Below are positions 45,698 to 54,359 of a DNA stretch of 64,000 nucleotides, one piece after another. The first letter of the stretch is position 1. Each line of letters begins with the position of its first letter. The stretch comes from Flavobacterium johnsoniae. GTDB taxonomy: Bacteria > Bacteroidota > Bacteroidia > Flavobacteriales > Flavobacteriaceae. A program made the position numbers and the translations under genes. The notes beneath the pieces are model-generated. The model was not told the origin of the DNA. It did no database searches and saw nothing but the letters and a program-made list of their open reading frames with translations. The stretch covers positions 232,263 through 296,262 of the forward strand of contig NZ_MLFK01000011.1 of assembly GCF_001879205.1 (NCBI RefSeq). Reading direction: 5' to 3'.

Positions 45698-47056
45698 ATG
45701 AAACAAAGAATTAATTTATTAATAACATTTTCGGTTATCGCGTTAATCGTTTTATCGACCGTGCAATGTTATTTGGTAAAAACCACTTATGATTATAAAG
45801 TGGCGCAGTTTCATACGCAGATTAAAAATGAAATTGCCAAAATTTCGAATAACTACAGCGATATTGATTCGGCATTAGTTTCTAAAAAAGAGGCACTTTA
45901 CAAAAAATTATCCGAGCAATACATTCAGGGAAAAAATTCTAAAATTGATATTAAAAACGGAATTCTGGAAAATGAATCTCAAAGTTCGTTAACACAGGAA
46001 ATTCAGCGAAAATTCGAAAGAGATCTGCCTAATTTTAAAATTGATTTTGCGATTGTCCTCAACAAATTCATTCTGTATAAAAACACTAAAAAGGCCGATA
46101 CTATTTTCTCAGAAAAACCTTTTATTCAAAACAAATTATACGGAAATCTGGCTTCATTAAATCATGCCTTTTTGGTTCGGAGTTATGTTGGAACGACCAA
46201 CGGAACTTTTGAAAATCAAGACTATAAATTACTAACAGAAGATTCTATGTATGTCTCTGTTATCGATTGGGAAATGATTATTTTAAGACGAATGGCTTTC
46301 GTTCTGGTTTTATCTTTACTGTCTATTCTTACGCTTATTACACTTTTTGTAATTGCCTTAAAAGCTTTGATAAAACAGAAAAAGGTAAGCGATGTAAAAA
46401 CCGATTTCATCAATAATATTACACACGAACTTAAAACGCCTTTGGCTACTTTGAGCATTTCTACCAAAATTCTGGAACAGAAAAACATTCGTGACAACGA
46501 CGAAAATTTCAATACCATTGTCAATACAATTTCACGCCAGAATAATCGCCTTCAAAGTCTAATCGATCAGGTTATGGCCAATTCTCTGGCTGAAAATGAA
46601 ATCGAACTGCAAAAGGAAAAGATTGAAACAGAAGATTTTCTGCAGACTATTGTAAATGATTTTAAAATCACTTATCCCAAAATCGATATCAAAACCCATT
46701 TTCAAACTCAAAAAACCACTCTTGTTCTGGATAAGTTTCATTTAACAACGGCACTTTTAAACGTTTTGGAAAACGCTGTAAAATATGGTTCTAATAAGAT
46801 CATCATAAAAACAAAACAAATTGAAAATCAGTTTTCTATAAGCATTGAAGATAACGGAATCGGAATTTCGAAAAACAACCAATCGCTTCTTTTTGAAAAA
46901 TTTTATCGTGTAGAACAAGGAAATCTTCACAATACAAAAGGTTTAGGTTTAGGATTGTATTATGTGGATCAAATCATTAAAGCACATCAGGGATCTGTTA
47001 ACGTTATTAGTGATTTAGGAAAAGGAACAGAGTTTACTATTTTATTAAAAGTTTAA
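45698..47056 (+). CDS. sensor histidine kinase
   Basis: The product is 452 residues. TM1 is about 7-27, a periplasmic sensor of about 165 residues follows, and TM2 is about 195-222. There is no obvious HAMP domain; the dimerisation helix starts directly. The phosphoacceptor is His243 in THELKTPL. The ATPase boxes are N (ENAVKYG), G1 (DNGIGI) and G2 (GLGLGLYYV). It phosphorylates the response regulator whose TTG start lies 10 nt downstream. Confidence 0.93.
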   Translation: MKQRINLLITFSVIALIVLSTVQCYLVKTTYDYKVAQFHTQIKNEIAKISNNYSDIDSALVSKKEALYKKLSEQYIQGKNSKIDIKNGILENESQSSLTQEIQRKFERDLPNFKIDFAIVLNKFILYKNTKKADTIFSEKPFIQNKLYGNLASLNHAFLVRSYVGTTNGTFENQDYKLLTEDSMYVSVIDWEMIILRRMAFVLVLSLLSILTLITLFVIALKALIKQKKVSDVKTDFINNITHELKTPLATLSISTKILEQKNIRDNDENFNTIVNTISRQNNRLQSLIDQVMANSLAENEIELQKEKIETEDFLQTIVNDFKITYPKIDIKTHFQTQKTTLVLDKFHLTTALLNVLENAVKYGSNKIIIKTKQIENQFSISIEDNGIGISKNNQSLLFEKFYRVEQGNLHNTKGLGLGLYYVDQIIKAHQGSVNVISDLGKGTEFTILLKV

Positions 47057-47066
47057 TTCCCTTATT

Positions 47067-47753
47067 TTGAAAAAATTACTTTTAGCTGAAGACGATTTTG
47101 ATTTTGCAGCAATTTTAAAACAATACTTAGAACTGCATCAATTTGAAGTAACCTGGGCAGAAAACGGCGAAATAGCTTTAGACTATTTTAAAAACCAAAC
47201 TTTTGATATTTGTGTTTTTGATGTAATGATGCCCAAATTAGACGGATTTTCACTGGCCGAAAAAATAATTACAATCAACCCCGAAATTCCTTTTATTTTT
47301 CTGACTGCAAGAAAGTTAAAGGAAGACAAAATTATTGGATTAAAACTTGGTGCAGACGATTATATTATAAAACCTTTTGAAGTCGACGAACTGATTTTGC
47401 GTTTGCAGAATATTCTAAAGAGAATTGAACAAAAGAGAAGTCTGGAAGGAAATAATATCATTGAAATTGGTTCGTATATTTTTGATAACGAACGTTTAAC
47501 TCTTAATAATAAAAATCACGTTCAGCAGCTTACGGAGAAAGAAGCTTCTCTTATTGAATATTTATATCTAAACCATAATCAGTTACTAAAAAGAGACCAA
47601 ATTTTAATGTCTGTCTGGAAAAAAGACGATTATTTCTCAGGCCGAAGCATGGACGTTTTTATCAGCAGACTTAGAAAATATTTTAATTCAGATCCAAAAA
47701 TCAAGATTGAAAGTGTGCGAAATATTGGTTTGGAATTTAAAATTCAAAAGTAA
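47067..47753 (+). CDS. OmpR-family response regulator
   Basis: The product is 228 residues beginning at TTG (Met-Lys-Lys-Leu; no ATG close by). The receiver domain has the acidic pair EDD (8-10), phosphoacceptor Asp52 in FDVMMPKLDG, and Lys in KPFEVDE. The C-terminal winged helix ends VRNIGLEFKI. It is in an operon with the kinase 10 nt upstream. Targets are unknown; the divergent receptor gene is the first candidate. Confidence 0.93.
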   Translation: MKKLLLAEDDFDFAAILKQYLELHQFEVTWAENGEIALDYFKNQTFDICVFDVMMPKLDGFSLAEKIITINPEIPFIFLTARKLKEDKIIGLKLGADDYIIKPFEVDELILRLQNILKRIEQKRSLEGNNIIEIGSYIFDNERLTLNNKNHVQQLTEKEASLIEYLYLNHNQLLKRDQILMSVWKKDDYFSGRSMDVFISRLRKYFNSDPKIKIESVRNIGLEFKIQK

Positions 47754-47846
47754 TCCTGCAAATCATATAAGTTTTCATAAACAATTGTATAACAATTCAT
47801 AGCAATTGAAATTATACATTTGATAAGAACTTATAAATCTAAAATC

Positions 47847-48041
47847 ATGAACCTAAAAAGATTTTTCGGAGGATTGCTGACAATCCTCGGAATAGTAGGA
47901 CTTATTTATACTGCCGTAATTTTTGCCGGCACTTCGGGCGAAACCAGAGATATTAAATCATTAATTATTTATGGTATCTTGGGAATCGTTTTTTTTATGT
48001 CGGGAATCAGTCTGGTTCGTACAACAAAAGACGAATCGTAG
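47847..48041 (+). CDS. small membrane protein, 64 aa
   Basis: It has two membrane helices (residues about 5-27 and 38-57) joined by a short charged loop. An upstream TTG (47820) is in frame, but the ATG at 47847 is preferred. I do not recognise the family; it resembles many small flavobacterial integral membrane proteins. It follows the response regulator by 93 nt and may not be co-transcribed. Confidence 0.6.
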   Translation: MNLKRFFGGLLTILGIVGLIYTAVIFAGTSGETRDIKSLIIYGILGIVFFMSGISLVRTTKDES

Positions 48042-48048
48042 TATTTTA

Positions 48049-48105
48049 GGCACATAGAAATATAGCTTTAAAACACAAAAAAGTCGAAAATCTATGTTTC
48101 TGTGT
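48049..48105. repeat. hairpin repeat between convergent genes, family I
   Basis: CACATAGAAATATAG (48049-48063) pairs with CTATGTTTCTGTGTG over 15 positions when G-U pairs are allowed in the plus-strand transcript. The loop is about 27 nt and AT-rich. It could act as a terminator or a dispersed repeat. Confidence 0.5.
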
Positions 48106-48119
48106 GTTTAAAAGAGATT

Positions 48120-49037
48120 TTACGCTATCAAAACGGCAGCAATCTTCTCATAAAGAGGAGTTTTTACTCCATATTTTTTTCCTTCATTTACTACAAATTG
48201 CGTGAGCGAAACTGCCTCTGTATTTTTTCCGGCCAGAAAATCCCTATGCATAGACGAAGTTGCTTCTTTTGGTGATTTTTCTAATTTCTGTATAGTCTGC
48301 GCAACAATATCATGCGGTAATTTTAGCCCTTTTGCCTGAGCGACATCTTCAATTTCATGAAGCAGTTCGATATAAGTTACTTTAGATTCTGAATTACTTA
48401 AAATATCACCAATATTCTGATCCAAATAAGAAGTAGCCGAAGCTAAAGCTGAAATAAAAATGAATTTCTCCCAAACGGTTTCCTCGATATTTTCAACAAG
48501 ATTACTTTCGATTTTTGCTTTTTGCAGTATATTTTGCAATTCTTCCAATTTTGAAAATGAGGCCGTTTTAGAACCAAAAAATAACTTTTCATAAAACCCA
48601 ATTTTACGAATGGTTCCCGGCGAAAAAATCATTGAAACAATATAAACACAGCCTTGCAATACTTCATTTTCAGGAAACAATTTTTGAATTCTTTCCGGTG
48701 CGTCAACGCCGTTATAAAGAGGAAGAATAATGGTTTCTTTTTTAATAGATTCTTTAAAAGACGTTAGGCTTTCTTCTATATCGTAGGTTTTGGTAGCACA
48801 AATTAAATAATCCAATTCACCAATTTCCGATGGATCGTTTGAAACCAAATCAGGATGAACAATCATTTCAGAATCATCTGTTACAATTTTTAATCCGTTT
48901 TCTGCAATCGCTTTTTGGGTTTCACCGCGTGCGATAAAAATGATTTTCACATCATTTGATTCGTAATACGCTTTAGCTAATAAGCCACCGAAATAACCAC
49001 CTACTCCGCCTAGTCCTAAAATTCCAATTTTTTTCAT
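48120..49037 (-). CDS. panE: ketopantoate reductase (2-dehydropantoate 2-reductase) family
   Basis: The product is 305 residues. The NAD(P) motif GLGGVGGYFGG begins at residue 7, and the catalytic Lys is likely in the VWEKFIF segment in the middle. The C-terminal helical domain follows. It makes pantoate for coenzyme A. Paralogues of this family exist in many Bacteroidota, so the exact substrate is probable rather than certain. The next gene upstream is the symporter, 114 nt away. Confidence 0.85.
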   Translation of the reverse strand: MKKIGILGLGGVGGYFGGLLAKAYYESNDVKIIFIARGETQKAIAENGLKIVTDDSEMIVHPDLVSNDPSEIGELDYLICATKTYDIEESLTSFKESIKKETIILPLYNGVDAPERIQKLFPENEVLQGCVYIVSMIFSPGTIRKIGFYEKLFFGSKTASFSKLEELQNILQKAKIESNLVENIEETVWEKFIFISALASATSYLDQNIGDILSNSESKVTYIELLHEIEDVAQAKGLKLPHDIVAQTIQKLEKSPKEATSSMHRDFLAGKNTEAVSLTQFVVNEGKKYGVKTPLYEKIAAVLIA

Positions 49038-49151
49038 AAGATTTTAAATTACAATTTTTAAATTCCAAATTCCAATAAATCATAAATGAAACAGTGCAAT
49101 TGCTTCGTTTCTCACAATGACAGAATCCGTTAATTAATTTGCTAATATCTA

Positions 49152-50402
49152 TTACTCTTCTAATACAGGATTCAGATCAAGCTCAGTAAAATCTCTCTCC
49201 GTTTTTGAGATTATAATGGTTGCTACTGTATTGCCAATCAGATTTGTAATGGCTCTGGCTTCGCTCATAAACTTATCCACCCCCAATAAAAAAGCCAAAC
49301 CTTCTACGGGAATTTTATGCAGCGCCGTTAAAGTCGAAGCTAACACAATAAAACCGCTTCCGGTAACACCTGCTGCACCTTTTGAAGTAATCATCAAAAT
49401 ACCGATAACCGTCAGGATTTCGAAAAAACTCAAATGCACATCATACAACTGCGCCAAAAATATTACCGACATTGATAAGTAAATTGAGGTCCCGTCGAGA
49501 TTAAATGAATAACCTGTAGGAATCACCAATCCTACAACCGATTTACTGCATCCCATTCTTTCCAGCTTTACCATAATACTTGGCAGAGCTGCCTCAGAAG
49601 AAGATGTTCCCAAAACCAATAAAAGTTCTTCTTTAATGTATTTTAAGATTGAAAGAATACTTATTTTATAATATCTTAAAATGGTTCCTAAAATTAAAAA
49701 TACAAAAAGCGCCATAGTGAGATAAACGCAGAGCATTAATTTTCCAAGCGGAATCAAAGTTCCTAAACCAAATTTTCCGATGGTGTAGGCCATTCCTCCA
49801 AAAGCACCAATTGGAGCGAGATACATTACATATTTTAATCCGAGGAAAACCACATTTGAAATTCGTTCTAAAACTAGAATCGTCTGCTCTCTTTTTTTAT
49901 AAAAATTCAGCGCAATACCGCATACAATTGCAGCCAGTAAAACCTGCAGTGTAAAATTTGACAAGAAAAATTCCAGCCACGAAAACTGCTTTGCAGCTCC
50001 GCCGGTATATTGACTTGCATCGCCCAGTGTTAAACTAGATTTATCGATTTTTCCCGGCTGAAAAAGGTAAGCAACTGCAACGCCTATCGCCAGCGCAACA
50101 GTAGAAACTATTTCAAAATAGGTCAGGGCTTTTACGCCAATTCGGCCAACTTTCTTTAGATTTCCCATTCCGGAAATTCCCAAAACAATGGTCAGAAAAA
50201 TAATAGGCCCGATAAACAATTTGATTAAACTGATAAATTTAGCACCCAAAATTTCCATTTTCACTCCGTTTTCGGGCGAAAAATGTCCGAGCAGAACCCC
50301 GGCAATAATGGCTATCAAAACCCAAAAAGTAAGATTGGTAATTACAGCATAAAAAATGCCTTTGTTTGCTTTTGAAGCGGGATTTGGAGTGTTTATATTC
50401 AT
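49152..50402 (-). CDS. dicarboxylate/amino acid:cation symporter (DAACS family)
   Basis: The product is 416 residues with about eight membrane helices and two re-entrant hairpins. Family motifs are the serine-rich SSSEAALPS, GYSFNLDGTS and NLIGNTVAT. It takes up glutamate, aspartate or C4-dicarboxylates with Na+ or H+. The start is the ATG at 50402. It lies just downstream of rnpB on the same strand. A minus-strand -7 box (plus CAAATATA, 50425-50432) sits between them. Confidence 0.93.
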   Translation of the reverse strand: MNINTPNPASKANKGIFYAVITNLTFWVLIAIIAGVLLGHFSPENGVKMEILGAKFISLIKLFIGPIIFLTIVLGISGMGNLKKVGRIGVKALTYFEIVSTVALAIGVAVAYLFQPGKIDKSSLTLGDASQYTGGAAKQFSWLEFFLSNFTLQVLLAAIVCGIALNFYKKREQTILVLERISNVVFLGLKYVMYLAPIGAFGGMAYTIGKFGLGTLIPLGKLMLCVYLTMALFVFLILGTILRYYKISILSILKYIKEELLLVLGTSSSEAALPSIMVKLERMGCSKSVVGLVIPTGYSFNLDGTSIYLSMSVIFLAQLYDVHLSFFEILTVIGILMITSKGAAGVTGSGFIVLASTLTALHKIPVEGLAFLLGVDKFMSEARAITNLIGNTVATIIISKTERDFTELDLNPVLEE

Positions 50403-50440
50403 GAAAGCAGGTTAAGATAGTTCACAAATATATAAAAAAT

Positions 50441-50767
50441 GCAGACCTGTAAGCCGGATTCTGTCCCTGATAAATCAAGGCCTTATCATTTATCTAGATT
50501 CCGAATTACTTCGGAACTCAAGCTACCTACCCTTCAACAACGGACGAGAAGCCCTTAAATGCTGATATACTTGGTATTTCACCGCATAGAGTTTACCTGG
50601 TTTCACTACAGCATTACCTGTACATACTTTCTGCTGCACTTGTCCTAATCCTGATAACAAGTTATCTGGACCGACGGGCGTTACCCGCTATGCTTCTCTG
50701 TGGTGTCCGGACTTTCCTCTCTCCCATCCCAATAGCTATCAGGAGGAACAGCGATAAGGCGGTCTGC
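50441..50767 (-). ncRNA. rnpB: RNase P RNA, class A
   Basis: The minus strand begins GCAGACCGCC and includes GAGGAAAGTCCGG and CACCACAGAGAAG (P4/CR-I region). Further in are AACGCCCG and ACAGAATCCGGC, and it ends TTACAGGTCTGC, which pairs with the 5' end. About 327 nt, the normal length. It processes tRNA 5' ends. A T-rich stretch follows the 3' end. Confidence 0.96.
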
Positions 50768-50771
50768 GTGG

Positions 50772-50779
50772 CAAAAGTA
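50772..50779 (-). promoter_or_regulatory. -7 promoter box of rnpB
   Basis: CAAAAGTA on the plus strand is TACTTTTG on the minus strand. It lies 5 nt before the mature 5' end, as expected for direct transcription of the RNA. No clear -33 box. Confidence 0.55.
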
Positions 50780-50894
50780 CGATTTTATCACTTAACTATA
50801 TTGGTTTTAAATTTCCGATTTTATGAATTTTATCATAACTTTTTAATTTTAAAATAGTTATCTTTAAAAATCTATAATTTTAAATTCAGTTATC

Positions 50895-51188
50895 ATGAAA
50901 AGAATGTATCATTACGCAACTGTCTCCAAGGCTTTAGATCAATTGAATGAAAAAGGATTTACCTGCGATTTTAATCGAAATGCAGACATGATTAAAAAAA
51001 ATCCTGAGAAATTTGAAATTGTTCATGTGTATCGATACGAAGGGGATTCGGACCCTGGCGATGAGGCAGTTGTATACGGAATTAAGTCCACTACGGGCAA
51101 AAAAGGAGTTTATGTAGCAGGTTTTTCTGCTGATTCAGATCAGGAAACTGCCAAATTTTTATTTGATTTAAGTATTAGGGGAAGGTAG
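50895..51188 (+). CDS. conserved small protein, 97 aa (often labelled phosphoribosylpyrophosphate synthetase)
   Basis: It is a soluble 97-residue product with HYATVSKALDQLNEKGF at the start and acidic loops. Small relatives in Flavobacteriaceae carry a phosphoribosylpyrophosphate-synthetase label, but no PRPP synthetase motif is present, so that name should not be trusted. It has an ATG start and lies alone between rnpB and a palindromic repeat. Confidence 0.7.
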   Translation: MKRMYHYATVSKALDQLNEKGFTCDFNRNADMIKKNPEKFEIVHVYRYEGDSDPGDEAVVYGIKSTTGKKGVYVAGFSADSDQETAKFLFDLSIRGR

Positions 51189-51217
51189 TTTCTTTTGCTT
51201 TTTCCATTCAGTTTTGT

Positions 51218-51340
51218 CATTTCGACGAAAGCAGACTCAATCGACAGCAAACAAACGAAATAAATCTCACGAGAAACTCCATAAAGGTGAATCGTTAAAC
51301 TTGTCGAATTATAACTGCGATTTCTCCTTTCGTCGAAATG
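51218..51340. repeat. 123-bp spacer element bounded by 14-bp inverted repeats
   Basis: CATTTCGACGAAAG (51218-51231) and CTTTCGTCGAAATG (51327-51340) are exact reverse complements. The inside is non-coding. Related words (TTTCGACTACGCTCAGG) occur near 30098. Confidence 0.7.
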
Positions 51341-51364
51341 ATATAAAATGGGAATTAACCCAAA

Positions 51365-51393
51365 AAAAAGCCCATCAATAAGACGGACTTTTT
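51365..51393 (-). terminator. intrinsic terminator of the BON/LysM operon
   Basis: On the minus strand AAAAAGTCCGTC pairs fully with GATGGGCTTTTT using two G-U pairs, followed by T residues. It starts 20 nt after the LysM gene stop. Confidence 0.8.
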
Positions 51394-51412
51394 AATCAAC
51401 ATAAATAAAAAA

Positions 51413-51784
51413 TTATACTGTTGGTATTTTTAATTTCCACCCCGGCTGAATCACGTCGGGATTTTTAACAACATCTTTATTGGCTTCGTAAATTGCCTGC
51501 CATGAAACGCCGTGTGCTTTTCCTATTTTAGATAAAGAATCACCGCTTACAACAGTATATTCTGTCGATGCTCTTTCTGCAACTTCAATATTCATTACTA
51601 CATCTGCTGATCTAAAATCAGGATCAATTTTTCCGTAAGCATTCCAAAGTTTTTCCTTGTCATCTGCAGATTTTGCTGTTCCATCAACATACAAAACATT
51701 ATCTTGTTCCCTTACCTGCAAATCAGCTATTCCTAAATTAGAAGCCAAATCTGTCAGCTCTTTATATTTATCTTTTAAACTCAT
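51413..51784 (-). CDS. BON- and LysM-domain protein (Kbp/YgaU-like)
   Basis: The product is 123 residues. The first about 70 are a BON-like domain, and the last about 50 a LysM domain (YTVVSGDSLSKIGKAHG ... PGWKLKIP). E. coli Kbp (YgaU) has the same layout and binds K+. It has no signal peptide, as in Kbp. It is 7 nt downstream of the BON lipoprotein gene, so the two form an operon, probably for osmotic or envelope stress. Confidence 0.87.
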   Translation of the reverse strand: MSLKDKYKELTDLASNLGIADLQVREQDNVLYVDGTAKSADDKEKLWNAYGKIDPDFRSADVVMNIEVAERASTEYTVVSGDSLSKIGKAHGVSWQAIYEANKDVVKNPDVIQPGWKLKIPTV

Positions 51785-51791
51785 AACCTAG

Positions 51792-52268
51792 TTATTTAAT
51801 AGTTAATTTGTTTTCAACTTTTTTCGGCTTCAATTCCTGCACGCTTTTAATTAAAGACTGCAATTGGCTTCTTTTAATTTCTCCCGTAAGTGTAACAACA
51901 CCATCCTTAACTGCAGCAGTTACACCGCTGTATGTTTTTACAACCTCATTTACCGAAGTAGTTAAAACAGCATCAGGATTAATTTCTACAGGAGCAGTTA
52001 CTACAGGTTCCGGAGCTGGAATCTCACAATTATTTACTACTGATTTAACCCCTTTTACACCTTTCACTATGCTTTCTGCATTTTGTTTAAAAGCATCATC
52101 TTTACATGTACCTGTAATGGTGGCAACACCATCTTGTACTGTTACTTCAACTCCCGGCAGACCGCCAATTTTTGCAGCAATATCTTTTTCAATATCTGCA
52201 TCTTTAGGTTTACAAGCCACGAATGCCACAGCAAGGCTTAATCCCAATAAAACTGATTTAATTTTCAT
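51792..52268 (-). CDS. BON-domain lipoprotein
   Basis: The product is 158 residues with a lipoprotein signal (LAVAFVAC, Cys19) and two BON domains (about 25-75 and 100-155) joined by a Pro/Val-rich linker. BON proteins act at the envelope, and OsmY-type members respond to osmotic stress. It is first in the operon with the LysM protein. Confidence 0.87.
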   Translation of the reverse strand: MKIKSVLLGLSLAVAFVACKPKDADIEKDIAAKIGGLPGVEVTVQDGVATITGTCKDDAFKQNAESIVKGVKGVKSVVNNCEIPAPEPVVTAPVEINPDAVLTTSVNEVVKTYSGVTAAVKDGVVTLTGEIKRSQLQSLIKSVQELKPKKVENKLTIK

Positions 52269-52433
52269 AATGGATATTTTTAATTAATTTATACTAAAGT
52301 TAAACGAATTAAAAACTTAAATATTACATAATAATCTTACAATTTTTACATTTTTTCCATTGTGAAACAAAATTTCAACATGTGAATTTTATAATTAAAA
52401 CATTAATTATGACTTGTAAATGCATTAAAAACA

Positions 52434-52931
52434 TCACTTTAACCTTTTCATTATATTTAAATAATCTGACAAAAGATCTGACTTCTCATCTACTCCAATA
52501 GAATAACTATCAATATAGTATACTTCATTTTCCCCCATTCCGTCTAATACTCCCGTTTTTAAAGCCAGAATATCTCCTTTTCTCACGATTAAAATTTTGT
52601 AATATAGATCTTCATCTTTCAAAGTCATTTCATTAAAGTCAGATAACTTAGGATCATTATTGATGTTCTTCTGTCCAATATCTGCACTCAAATAAACCTG
52701 AAATCTGCCAAAATCATAATACGGATTATTATTATCGTAATTGCGATAGGTCGTCGTCTTTCCGTTTTCTAAAATAAAGTTTTTAACCTTTTCAAAATCC
52801 TTTACAGAAAATTGATTTGTAATTTTCTTGAAATTTACTTGATTAAGATTCATAGTTTGGGAAATTGATTTTGGGAAAATTAAAAATAATAAAAGAAGAA
52901 TTATTGATTTTGGAACGTTGCAAACTTTCAT
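52434..52931 (-). CDS. hypothetical secreted protein, 165 aa
   Basis: A signal peptide ends near ISQ (25). The remainder is Asn/Asp-rich with YRNYDNNNPYYDFG near residues 62-75. I see no domain I recognise. It is a single gene. Codon use looks like that of its neighbours, and it is AT-rich. Confidence 0.6.
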   Translation of the reverse strand: MKVCNVPKSIILLLLFLIFPKSISQTMNLNQVNFKKITNQFSVKDFEKVKNFILENGKTTTYRNYDNNNPYYDFGRFQVYLSADIGQKNINNDPKLSDFNEMTLKDEDLYYKILIVRKGDILALKTGVLDGMGENEVYYIDSYSIGVDEKSDLLSDYLNIMKRLK

Positions 52932-53221
52932 TTTATTTTGGATAAAATAGATCTTAGATTTAGTTTTCTCTCTTCATGAGACTTCTTAATTCCTAGTGAA
53001 GATTTGATTGTCGATTGTGATGGCTTATTACCTTTTTATTGGGAGGGCAGAAAAACAAATATAACGAAAAAAAATCTGCCTAAATCTGTATTTTTGATAT
53101 AACAAATCCAGTTTATTAGTCCTCAATTTTCTGAATACTATAATAAAATCATTTACAACAGCGTCTTACTTCCTCACATTCAAACCTCTCAAAATTCCCT
53201 TAAATATTTATGATTTTCAGA
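52932..53221. other. spacer without a gene
   Basis: I see no ORF, RNA or clear repeat here. It separates the hypothetical gene from the dnaX promoter. Confidence 0.5.
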
Positions 53222-53253
53222 TTTGTGATTTGGTAATTTTCGGGCTATATTTG
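53222..53253 (+). promoter_or_regulatory. promoter of dnaX
   Basis: TTTG (53222-53225), 20 nt, then TATATTTG (53246-53253), a near-perfect Bacteroidota promoter. The predicted leader to the ATG at 53274 is about 16 nt. Confidence 0.7.
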
Positions 53254-53273
53254 CTATCGAATAAAAACAGAAT

Positions 53274-54359
53274 ATGGAACAATTTGTAGTATCGGCTCGT
53301 AAGTATCGCCCGCAGACCTTTAAGGATGTTGTGGGACAAAAAGCCATTACCAACACTTTGCTGAATGCTATTGACAGCAATCACCTTGCTTCTGCTCTTT
53401 TATTTACCGGACCGCGTGGAGTTGGAAAAACAACCTGTGCCCGTATTCTGGCCCGAAAAATAAATCAGCCCGGATATGATGATCCAAATGAAGATTTTGC
53501 TTTTAACGTTTTTGAGTTAGATGCTGCTTCAAACAACTCGGTTGATGATATTCGTAACCTTATCGATCAGGTTAGAATCCCGCCGCAAACCGGACAATAC
53601 AAAGTATATATTATTGACGAGGTTCATATGTTGTCTTCGGCTGCTTTTAATGCTTTTCTTAAAACATTAGAAGAACCGCCAAAACATGCCATTTTTATTT
53701 TGGCAACAACAGAAAAACACAAAATCATCCCAACGATTTTATCTCGCTGTCAAATATTTGATTTCAAAAGAATTACCGTAAAAGATGCTAAAGAACATTT
53801 AGCTGATGTTGCTCAAAGTCAGGGAATCAATTTTGAAGACGATGCTTTGCATATTATTGCCCAAAAGGCAGATGGTGCAATGCGCGACGCTTTATCTATT
53901 TTTGATCGTGTGGTTTCGTATTGCGGTACCAATTTAACACGTCAGGCCGTAACCGAAAACCTAAACGTTTTAGATTACGAAACGTATATCAGCATTACTG
54001 ATTTGATTCTGGAAAATAAAATCCCGGATCTTTTAATTGCATACAACGACATTCTTTCTAAAGGTTTTGACGGACATCATTTCATTGCCGGATTAGCCTC
54101 TCATTTTAGAGATTTGTTAGTAAGCAAAACACCTGCTACTATTGCCTTACTTGAAGTTGGAGAGCAGGCACAGCAAATGTATGGCGTTCAATCTCAAAAA
54201 TGCTCTCAGGATTTTTTATTAAAAGGAATTGACATTGCAAATGACTGTGATTTGAAGTACAAATTGAGTCAGAATCAGCGTCTTTTAGTTGAATTATGCC
54301 TGATGCAATTGGCCTCTATCAACTTTGATGGAGAAAAAAAAAAGTTGAGCAATACATAA
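53274..54359 (+). CDS. dnaX: DNA polymerase III clamp loader, short (gamma-like) frame
   Basis: It is 361 residues in frame. It has N-terminal RPQTFKDVVG, Walker A GPRGVGKTT, DEVH, sensor LSRCQIF and the clamp-loader domain III up to about residue 350. The cysteine zinc module of other DnaX proteins is absent after ARILARKINQ. The frame ends just after an A10 run (54334-54343): GEKKKLSNT then stop. The tau C-terminus continues in the -1 frame to 55033. Either a programmed frameshift makes both forms or a single-base error splits the gene. Confidence 0.9.
   Translation: MEQFVVSARKYRPQTFKDVVGQKAITNTLLNAIDSNHLASALLFTGPRGVGKTTCARILARKINQPGYDDPNEDFAFNVFELDAASNNSVDDIRNLIDQVRIPPQTGQYKVYIIDEVHMLSSAAFNAFLKTLEEPPKHAIFILATTEKHKIIPTILSRCQIFDFKRITVKDAKEHLADVAQSQGINFEDDALHIIAQKADGAMRDALSIFDRVVSYCGTNLTRQAVTENLNVLDYETYISITDLILENKIPDLLIAYNDILSKGFDGHHFIAGLASHFRDLLVSKTPATIALLEVGEQAQQMYGVQSQKCSQDFLLKGIDIANDCDLKYKLSQNQRLLVELCLMQLASINFDGEKKKLSNT
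54338..54344 (+). promoter_or_regulatory. candidate -1 ribosomal slippery heptamer A AAA AAG in dnaX
   Basis: The heptamer is in the correct zero-frame phase (AAA 54339-54341, AAG 54342-54344), like E. coli dnaX. It lies at the end of an A10 run that could also slip in transcription. The zero-frame stop is 54357-54359. A CTCCCA/TGGGAG stem (54363-54368, 54382-54387) begins 18 nt downstream, farther than in E. coli. Confidence 0.55.

Noticed and set aside
50895..51188. Phosphoribosylpyrophosphate synthetase
   Set aside because: At 97 residues with no PRPP-binding motif it cannot be that enzyme, whatever the common label.
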